64,000 nt of DNA from Oscillospiraceae bacterium (lineage in GTDB: Bacteria > Bacillota > Clostridia > Oscillospirales > Oscillospiraceae). This document shows positions 58,579-64,000 of this stretch, piece by piece. How positions within the stretch are numbered: the stretch's first letter is position 1; each line of letters opens with the position of its first letter. The stretch covers positions 1 to 64,000 of the forward strand of contig JAFTXW010000012.1 of the NCBI GenBank assembly GCA_017461445.1, read 5' to 3'. The notes below the pieces were generated by a model that was not told the DNA's origin, made no database searches, and saw nothing but the letters and a program-made list of their open reading frames with translations. The position numbers and the translations under genes are program-made.

Positions 58579-58607
58579 AGTATAGTTCACTTGCGGCGGA
58601 GTGTCAA
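58579..58607 (-). promoter_or_regulatory. Promoter of the OYE-AcnX operon
   Basis: Minus strand: TTGACA (58602-58607), 17 bases, TATACT (58579-58584); near consensus. It is 36 bases before the ATG. Confidence 0.85.
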
Positions 58608-58762
58608 GAATGTTGACCCGGGCACCGTTTTGTGTAGGGTGGAGTTTTTAATTGGAGACGGATTTCCTGCTGGTTGAAAAAACTTTTTCCTGATTGGAGA
58701 AATGGTATATGGTGATTCTCTTTTCCCCGTGCTACAATATGGTCACAAAGGAGCTGATACCA

Positions 58763-59851
58763 ATGAACGTAAAAATCGCGGAAAATATTCGGGCAATGCG
58801 CAAGGAGCGGAAGCTGTCCCAGGAGCAGTTGGCGGAAGCCATGGGGGTTACCGTGGGTGCGGTGTCCAAGTGGGAGCTGGGGGCATCGGTGCCGGACATC
58901 GGAACCATCATGGAGCTGGCGGATTTCTTTGAAACCTCGGTGGACGTGCTGCTGGGCTACGAATGGAAGCGGCACAGTCAGGAGCAGGCGGTGGAAGAAA
59001 TTCGGCAGCTGCGGATTGCCAAGCGGTTCGACGAGGGCATCCGGGCGGCGGAGAAGGCTTTGCAGAAATACCCCAACAGCTTCGAGGTGGTGTATCAGAG
59101 CGGGTTTTTGTACTATCTGATGCTGGACCGGGAGCACGCGGCACGGGCAAAGGAGCTGCTGGAGCGGGCCTGTGAGCTGATCGGGCAGAATCCCTATGAG
59201 GATGTGAACCTGATGACCATTCAGGATCAGATCGCCATGTGCTATGCCTATAGGAACCGGTATGACGAGGCGGTGGAGCGGCTGAAACGGAACAACATCG
59301 GCGGGCGGAACGATTCTCTGATCGGGAATCTGCTGAGCCAGCACTGCCGGAAGCCGGAGGAGGGGTTACAGTACCTGTCCAAGGCACTGGGAAAGTGCCA
59401 GACGGACCTGTACCGCATCAGCCTGGGCTATGCCAACGCCTACGCGGAGCTGGGGAAATTTGGGGAAGCCTACGACATTATGAAATGGATGTACGACCTG
59501 TGCCAGGGGCTGCGGGATACCAGCCGCGTGACCTATATGGACAAGGGGGATGTGCGCACCCTGGTGGTGCTGGCGGAGATCAGCGCGGTAATGGGGGATG
59601 GAGAGAAGGCATATGCCCATTTGAAGCAGGCAAAGGAGCTGGCAGCCCGGTTCGATGCCGCCCCGGAATACAGCATGAAGGGGATGCGGTTCTTCCACGG
59701 CATGGAGGAGGCCACCATGTACGACGATTTCGGTGATACCGCCCGGGAGGGGATTTTGCGGTTTTTGGAGGATGATGAGGCTGCGCCCCATCTGCGGCCT
59801 TATTGGGAGCGGCTGATGGAGGAGGAGCTACACGGTAGGGCGGGGTCATGA
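58763..59851 (+). CDS. XRE-family regulator with TPR-like helical domain
   Basis: A 362-residue protein. Helix-turn-helix at residues 5-62 (NIRAMRKERKLSQEQLAEAMGVTVGAVSKWELGASVPD), a linker, then repeated antiparallel helices of TPR type to the end. The ATG 58763 has AAAGGAG nine bases upstream. The last four codons (RAGS) and the TGA stop lie inside the 28-base palindrome at 59835, so the original C-terminus may have been longer or different. It precedes an ABC exporter and may regulate it; peptide-sensing is possible for this architecture. Confidence 0.88.
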   Translation: MNVKIAENIRAMRKERKLSQEQLAEAMGVTVGAVSKWELGASVPDIGTIMELADFFETSVDVLLGYEWKRHSQEQAVEEIRQLRIAKRFDEGIRAAEKALQKYPNSFEVVYQSGFLYYLMLDREHAARAKELLERACELIGQNPYEDVNLMTIQDQIAMCYAYRNRYDEAVERLKRNNIGGRNDSLIGNLLSQHCRKPEEGLQYLSKALGKCQTDLYRISLGYANAYAELGKFGEAYDIMKWMYDLCQGLRDTSRVTYMDKGDVRTLVVLAEISAVMGDGEKAYAHLKQAKELAARFDAAPEYSMKGMRFFHGMEEATMYDDFGDTAREGILRFLEDDEAAPHLRPYWERLMEEELHGRAGS

Positions 59852-59862
59852 CCCCGCCCTAC
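59835..59862. repeat. 28-base perfect palindrome at the 3' end of the XRE gene
   Basis: GTAGGGCGGGGTCA and its exact complement (59835-59862). It supplies the XRE stop codon (59849-59851) and could also form a terminator-like hairpin. The centre TCATGA matches 8394. Confidence 0.9.
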
Positions 59863-59887
59863 GGAAATGGTCATCCATTTACATCCT

Positions 59888-59935
59888 CAACCAATGGTTG
59901 GATTTTGATTCAACCGTTCTGCCAACCTTTGGTTG
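59888..59935 (+). promoter_or_regulatory. Paired CAACC-N3-GGTTG palindromes upstream of the ABC exporter
   Basis: CAACCAATGGTTG (59888-59900) and CAACCTTTGGTTG (59923-59935), with a half-site CAACC between them at 59911. The 35-base centre spacing and position before the exporter suggest binding sites for the adjacent regulator. Confidence 0.5.
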
Positions 59936-59999
59936 CTTGCTTTCAACTGTGAAATATGGCATAAAAACACAATCAAAAAGATATGGAGGTTTACATAAT

Positions 60000-61724
60000 A
60001 TGGATAAGAAAACGAAATCAAGACGCAGGCGGGAATTTACCCGGCAGTTTTATCGGGGGAATGTTGCGCCCTTCGTCCTGGGCATTGTACAGGTGTTCGT
60101 GATGGCGGCATCCAATCTGTTGCTTTCCTGGCTGCTGCAACAGCTGATCGATGTGGCGACGGGTGCCCCAATGCAGCATAGCTTCGGACAGCTGGCGGGC
60201 TTGTCCGTGCTGACGCTGGCGATGCTGGCACTGGGCTTTTTTCTGGCATACCATTCCAAGCCCCGGTTTTATGCCCGGGCCATTGGGCAGTATAAAGAAT
60301 ATGCGTTTCGCCAGATCGCGAGAAAGAGCATTTCGGCCTTTTCCGGGGAAAATACATCCACATACATCTCCGCGCTGAGCAACGATGCCAACAGTATTGA
60401 AATGGATTATCTGGTGAACACGTTTCTGATCATCGATAATGTGACTATGTTCATCGGTGCGCTGGCGATGATGCTTTGGTACAGTGTTCCGCTGACATTG
60501 ATAAGCCTTGGCTTCTCTCTGCTTCCGGTGCTGGGCTCCGTTTTGGCGGGGAACCGGGTGGCGGAGGCGGAAAAGCAGGTATCGGAGAAAAACGAAACCT
60601 ATATGTCCGCCCTGAAGGACAGTCTGACAGGCTTCTCGGTTGTCAAGGCATTCCGGGCGGAGGCAGAGCTGTGCCGCCTGCTTGCCCGGAACATTCGGGA
60701 GGTATCCGAAGCCAAGGAGCACCGCAGGAAAATGTCTACCCTTGTCAATGCCCTGGGTACGGTGGGCGGCTGTATTGCCCAGATCGGGGTATTTGTAGTT
60801 GGCGCATGGCTTGCATTGACAGGCAGGGGAATCTCTCCCGGCGTGGTCATCGCCTTTGTCCAGCTGATGAACTGGGTAGTGAATCCTATCGGCACGGTAC
60901 CCCAGTATTTGGCGGAGTATAAGGCCGCCAGTGCCCTCATTGACAAGCTGGCCCAGGCTCTGGACACCAACCTCCGGGAGGAGGGCGAGCCGATCCCGGC
61001 CCGGCTGGAGGAGGGCATTACGGTGGAAAATCTGACCTTCGGCTACGGCGAGGAGCCTGTTTTGAAGGATGTGAGCTGCCAATTTGAAGCGGGGAAAAGC
61101 TATGCCATCGTGGGCGCGTCGGGCAGCGGCAAGTCCACGCTGCTGAACCTGCTGATGGCAGCCCATGACAGCTATGACGGGGAAATTCTTTACGACGGCG
61201 CGGAGCTGCGGAGTGTCAGCTGCGGAAGCCTTTATGAGCTGGTGTCCATGGTGCAGCAGAACGTATTCGTGTTCAACGCCTCCATTCGGGACAACATTAC
61301 CATGTTCCGGGAGTTCCCCAAGGAGGAGGTGGACCGGGCGATCCAATTGTCCGGCCTGACGGAGCTCATTACGGAGCGGGGCGAAGGGTATCTGTGCGGG
61401 GAGAACGGCAGCGGCCTGTCCGGCGGCGAGAAGCAGCGGATATCTATCGCCCGGAGCCTGTTGAAAAAGTCCGCCGTCCTGCTGGTGGACGAAGCCACCG
61501 CCGCTCTGGATGCCCAGACTGCCTGGCAGGTGACAAGCTCTATTCTGAATTTGGATGGTCTCACCCGGATCGTGGTCACCCATGCCCTGGACGAGGGCCT
61601 GCTGAAGCAATATGATGGTATTCTGGCGTTGAAAGCGGGAAAAATCGCGGAAACCGGCACGTTCGGCGAGCTGATGGAGAAGAAGGGGTATTTTTATTCG
61701 CTGTATACGGTTTCGCAGGCATAG
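60000..61724 (+). CDS. ABC transporter, fused membrane and ATPase domains
   Basis: A 574-residue exporter half: basic N-terminus, six membrane helices (residues ~20-310, with an unusually polar NSIEMDYLVNTF loop) and a C-terminal ATPase: Walker A GASGSGKST near residue 375, Q-loop VQQNVFVF, signature LSGGEKQR near 475, Walker B AVLLVDEATAALD near 495, H-loop VTHAL. The ATG 60000 is used with GGAGG 11 bases upstream; the frame to 59898 is upstream of it and covers the palindromes. Substrate unknown; a homodimer is likely since no partner gene is adjacent. Confidence 0.92.
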   Translation: MDKKTKSRRRREFTRQFYRGNVAPFVLGIVQVFVMAASNLLLSWLLQQLIDVATGAPMQHSFGQLAGLSVLTLAMLALGFFLAYHSKPRFYARAIGQYKEYAFRQIARKSISAFSGENTSTYISALSNDANSIEMDYLVNTFLIIDNVTMFIGALAMMLWYSVPLTLISLGFSLLPVLGSVLAGNRVAEAEKQVSEKNETYMSALKDSLTGFSVVKAFRAEAELCRLLARNIREVSEAKEHRRKMSTLVNALGTVGGCIAQIGVFVVGAWLALTGRGISPGVVIAFVQLMNWVVNPIGTVPQYLAEYKAASALIDKLAQALDTNLREEGEPIPARLEEGITVENLTFGYGEEPVLKDVSCQFEAGKSYAIVGASGSGKSTLLNLLMAAHDSYDGEILYDGAELRSVSCGSLYELVSMVQQNVFVFNASIRDNITMFREFPKEEVDRAIQLSGLTELITERGEGYLCGENGSGLSGGEKQRISIARSLLKKSAVLLVDEATAALDAQTAWQVTSSILNLDGLTRIVVTHALDEGLLKQYDGILALKAGKIAETGTFGELMEKKGYFYSLYTVSQA

Positions 61725-61754
61725 GTTAGGAATTTGTATTTCATACAATAAGGA

Positions 61755-61792
61755 AACCAGGACACCTTTTGGGGTGTCCTGGTTGGTTTTTT
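61755..61792. terminator. Terminator after the ABC exporter (convergent with ribU)
   Basis: AACCAGGACACC and GGTGTCCTGGTT, 12-bp perfect arms, 6-base loop, then GGTTTTTT. The ribU stop codon touches its end. Confidence 0.92.
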
Positions 61793-62510
61793 ATTGGTGG
61801 ATGCCGAACAGGGGTCTTGCTACGCGCTTGTACAGAAGCATGGTCAGGAAGGAGACGACACCGCCCTTGATCAGATTCAGGGGGGCCACGCAGAAGATCG
61901 CGAAGGTACCTACGTCCCGGATGCTGGCGTGGATATTCGCGCCCAGGCTGATGATGGCATCCATAGGCATCTCAAACAGCTGGGAGAACTTGGGCAGCAG
62001 ATACACTGCGTTGAAGGCAGTGCCCAGTACGGTCATGGAGAGGGTGCCGATGATCAGGCCGATGACGGCACTGTGCTTGCTCTTGTGGGCGTGATACCAT
62101 ATGGTGGCGGGCAGAACAAAGCAGCAGCCCACCACGAAATTGGCGAAGTCACCCACAAAGGCGGTGGAGGTGCCCTTCAAAAGCAGCTTCAGCACGATCT
62201 TCACGCCCTCACAGGCCACCGTGGCACCGGGTCCAAGATAGAAGCCGCACAGCAGAACCGGCAGTTCGGAGAAGTCCAGCTTGTAAAATTCCGGGGCGAT
62301 GAACAGCAGAGGGAAGTCCAGAATGTGCAGCACCGTGGCGATGGCGGCGCAGATGCCGATGATGCTGACCCGCCGGGCGGCACTGACCTTCCGCTTTTCC
62401 GGAAGAAAACGCTCCACCACCCGCGCGCCAAGGGCCAGGCCCACGACGATGAAAACACAGCCGATCACGAAGCTGAGATTGTCCAGCAGCTGAGTTCCTA
62501 GATTCTGCAT
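61791..62510 (-). CDS. ribU: Riboflavin ECF-transporter substrate-binding subunit
   Basis: The S component that binds riboflavin for the energy-coupling factor complex (EcfAAT genes are elsewhere). The 239 residues contain about six helices; LGPGATVACEGVKIVLKLLLKGTSTAFVGDFANFVVG near residues 100-140 fits the RibU substrate region. ATG 62510 has GAGGTG eight bases upstream, and the frame before it runs through the riboswitch. Identification is supported by the FMN riboswitch in its leader. Confidence 0.92.
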   Translation of the reverse strand: MQNLGTQLLDNLSFVIGCVFIVVGLALGARVVERFLPEKRKVSAARRVSIIGICAAIATVLHILDFPLLFIAPEFYKLDFSELPVLLCGFYLGPGATVACEGVKIVLKLLLKGTSTAFVGDFANFVVGCCFVLPATIWYHAHKSKHSAVIGLIIGTLSMTVLGTAFNAVYLLPKFSQLFEMPMDAIISLGANIHASIRDVGTFAIFCVAPLNLIKGGVVSFLTMLLYKRVARPLFGIHQ

Positions 62511-62585
62511 ATAAGTCACCTCAAAGTAAAATATGCCCTGAGTATACACCCAGGGCGTGAAAAATAAACGCAATCCATATTGCGT

Positions 62586-62698
62586 ACCTTCTCCCATCCA
62601 GACTATACTGTCGGTACCGGAATCACACCGGTTCGGCGCAGCGCGCTCGCGGACTTTACCGCCGGTGGGGAGTTTCACCCCGCCCTGAAGATACTGTT
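62586..62698 (-). ncRNA. FMN riboswitch (RFN element) controlling ribU
   Basis: Minus strand begins TATCTTCAGGGCGGGGTGAA (near 62694) and ends GGATGGGAGAAGG (near 62587), the conserved outer helix and junction sequences of the RFN element; GAAACTCCCCACCGGCGG, GTGTGATTCCGGTACCGAC and AGTATAGTCTGG core blocks are all present. Between it and the ribU start lies a GCCCTG...CAGGGC hairpin followed by a short U-rich run (62530-62555), probably the expression platform, so FMN should reduce ribU expression. Confidence 0.97.
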
Positions 62699-62710
62699 CA
62701 GTTCCCCTAC

Positions 62711-62739
62711 AGCATAACATGTATGCAGAACCTTGTCAA
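62711..62739 (-). promoter_or_regulatory. Promoter of the ribU transcript
   Basis: Minus strand: TTGACA (62734-62739), 17 bases, TATGCT (62711-62716), immediately before the riboswitch. Confidence 0.82.
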
Positions 62740-62771
62740 GAAAAAGGATTTGTGGTATGATGTTTTAAATT

Positions 62772-62845
62772 CGGAATTAGGAATGAGGTGTTAGGAATTC
62801 TTGATATGGGCAATTCCTAACGCCTAATTCATTACTTCTAATTCG
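62772..62845. repeat. TTAGGAATT-type inverted repeat after the DUF4830 gene
   Basis: Left arm GGAATTAGGAATGAGGTG... (62773-62800) and right arm AATTCCTAACGCCTAATTC... (62811-62845). The DUF4830 stop TAG (62838-62840) is inside the right arm. Same family as 28051, 46104 and 51646. Confidence 0.82.
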
Positions 62846-63326
62846 TGACTTCGGCCCCCTCACTTTCCTGAGGCATTTTGAAGCTCTGGATCTTGCCGCC
62901 TGCGGCGGTATCGGTCACGTCGCCGCCAATAACCTTATTTTTGTAGACCAGCAGGGTGGCGTAGACCGGCTCGGTGGCACCGGGATAGTTATTGATTTTG
63001 TACACGAACCGCATGACGGTTTTTCCGGCGTAGTCCGTCAGGTCATAGCCCTGGCTTTTCTGCAGGTTGTTGTACCGCTCGAAGACCTCGCTGGTTGCTT
63101 CGGGGATCTTCACCTGGCTGGTCTCCGCCGGGGAGGTGGTCACATCCCAGCCGAAGTCCTTCAGAAACTGCACCCGTCCGTCGTTGTTGGACACGGCGGG
63201 GGCTGCGGTGGTCTCGGCTTCCTCTCCGCCGCCCATCAGCAGGATCATGGCCAGGATCAGCGCGGCTACGGCAATCAGGATCAGCATTATTTTTTTCATA
63301 TCGACCTTTGCGGTCATTACCATCAT
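62838..63326 (-). CDS. DUF4830 domain protein with N-terminal membrane anchor
   Basis: A 162-residue protein. Start at ATG 63326, eight bases after AGGAGGG; the frame continues upstream. Residues ~10-32 are a hydrophobic anchor (KKIMLILIAVAALILAMILL), followed by a Glu/Thr/Ala-rich linker and the DUF4830 domain (FLKDFGWDV near residue 53, GYDLTDYAGKTVMRFVYKINNYPG near 92, VYKNKVIGGDV near 125). Function unknown. Divergent from the next gene. Confidence 0.85.
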   Translation of the reverse strand: MMVMTAKVDMKKIMLILIAVAALILAMILLMGGGEEAETTAAPAVSNNDGRVQFLKDFGWDVTTSPAETSQVKIPEATSEVFERYNNLQKSQGYDLTDYAGKTVMRFVYKINNYPGATEPVYATLLVYKNKVIGGDVTDTAAGGKIQSFKMPQESEGAEVTN

Positions 63327-63398
63327 AGAAATCTCCCTCCTGTTTCCCATTGGTGCTAAAGCCTATGCGGGGACAGGCAGGGATAGAACGGAGGAACC

Positions 63399-64000
63399 AT
63401 GGAACGTTTGGACAAATTCCTGTGTGACAGCGGCGTCGGTACCCGCAGCCAGGTGAAGGCCATCTTGAAGTCCGGGCGGGTGACGGTGGACGGAAAGCCG
63501 GAGAAGGATAATAGCCGGAAAATCGACCCACAGACCCAGACAATTTGCCTGGACGGGGAGCCCATGGGCGGAAGGCGGCGGGTGGTGGTGATGCTGAACA
63601 AGCCGTCGGGCTTTGTAACAGCTACGGAAGACCCGGTAGAACGCACCGTTATGGAGCTGCTGCCCCCGGAAATGAAGCATCTGGATTTAAAGCCCGTGGG
63701 GCGGCTGGACAAGGCTACGGAAGGTCTGCTGCTCTTTACCAACGACGGCGACCTGCTCCATAGGCTGATCTCCCCGAAAAAGGAGGTTCCCAAGGTCTAC
63801 TATGCCCGCCATGAGGGCACTGCCGGGGTGGAGGACATACAGGCCTTTGGGGAGGGACTGACGCTGCGGGACGGAACGGTATGCCTGCCGGCAAAGCTGG
63901 AGCCCCTGGGAGAAGGGGAGAGCCTGATCACTGTCTGCGAGGGAAAATACCATCAGGTGCGGCGGATGATGGCCTCCCGGAATATGACGGTGCTGTACCT
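63399..64000 (+). CDS. RsuA/RluB-type rRNA pseudouridine synthase (cut by window end)
   Basis: The ATG 63399 follows GGAGGAACC. Open to the end of the window (about 200 residues). An N-terminal S4 RNA-binding domain (MERLDKFLCDSGVGTRSQVKAIL) and the catalytic motif GRLDKATEGLLLFTNDGDL near residue 106, with the Asp nucleophile, identify the RsuA family. The further sequence (VYYARHEG, KYHQVRRMMA) supports this. Whether the target is 16S (RsuA) or 23S rRNA (RluB/RluE) is undecided. Confidence 0.93.
   Translation, partial: MERLDKFLCDSGVGTRSQVKAILKSGRVTVDGKPEKDNSRKIDPQTQTICLDGEPMGGRRRVVVMLNKPSGFVTATEDPVERTVMELLPPEMKHLDLKPVGRLDKATEGLLLFTNDGDLLHRLISPKKEVPKVYYARHEGTAGVEDIQAFGEGLTLRDGTVCLPAKLEPLGEGESLITVCEGKYHQVRRMMASRNMTVLY

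Noticed and set aside
1..64000. tRNA, rRNA, tmRNA or RNase P genes
   Set aside because: No cloverleaf with a GTTCGANNC arm and no rRNA-like sequence was recognised on either strand; a covariance scan would be needed for full exclusion.

Overview
The window is a 64 kb chromosomal segment of a Gram-positive, anaerobic Clostridia-type bacterium, most like a gut Oscillospirales/Ruminococcaceae member. This is an inference from the class 1B pyrD-pyrK pair, a Firmicutes-style ethanolamine microcompartment cluster, an FMN-riboswitch RibU gene, YtrA-type GntR/ABC genes, DUF5058, DUF1846 and DUF4830 families, strong AGGAGG ribosome sites and near-consensus sigma-A promoters. Nothing in the window fixes the genus. 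I see no rRNA or tRNA gene and no CRISPR array.

Layout. (1) 1-3.7 kb: the right end of an apparent mobile or phage-derived island of lower GC, with a truncated cytosine methyltransferase, a SRAP/YedK protein, a DUF1016 N-domain, a PPP-family phosphatase and a proteasome-like (Ntn) protein. A perfect 20-bp-arm bidirectional terminator follows. (2) 3.8-8.3 kb: an M20 peptidase with a two-gene membrane partner, and a divergent DUF1846 gene. (3) 8.5-17.4 kb: a seven-gene de novo pyrimidine operon (pyrC-carB-pyrK-pyrD-pyrF-pyrE-pyrB, minus strand) read from a consensus promoter through a leader terminator. It has no carA or pyrR, and its PyrB ends in a PyrI-like zinc domain. (4) 17.5-20.3 kb: trkA-trkH potassium uptake. 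(5) 20.6-31.6 kb: a compact ethanolamine microcompartment cluster (eutG-eutA-eutM-eutT-eutB-eutC-eutL-pduL-hyp-eutN-eutE-eutH), interrupted by several repeats and probably controlled by a divergent MarR gene. (6) 32-38 kb: DegV, a CofE-like ligase, CcdA/TlpA thiol-redox genes, and a GntR-controlled ABC operon with a perfect 14-bp-arm operator. (7) 38-44.6 kb: HIT protein, two paralogous GH2 beta-galactosidases flanking a PlsY-like gene, and a 3-methyladenine glycosylase. (8) 44.9-48.5 kb: phosphoglycerate mutase with serC and serA. (9) 48.5-50.4 kb: an ECF sigma/anti-sigma pair. (10) 50.6-58.6 kb: an aldo/keto reductase ferredoxin, proB-proA-proC, and an aconitase-X plus old-yellow-enzyme operon. 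(11) 58.7-64 kb: an XRE-TPR regulator, an ABC exporter, riboswitch-controlled ribU, a DUF4830 protein and the start of an rsuA-type pseudouridine synthase.

The most unusual signal is non-coding. Intergenic spaces carry several families of structured repeats. Three of them (10.3, 21.8-22.1 and 50.4-50.6 kb) are arrays of small perfect hairpins whose stems differ in sequence from one another. Repeat edges supply the stop codons of at least six genes, which suggests repeated insertion at gene ends.
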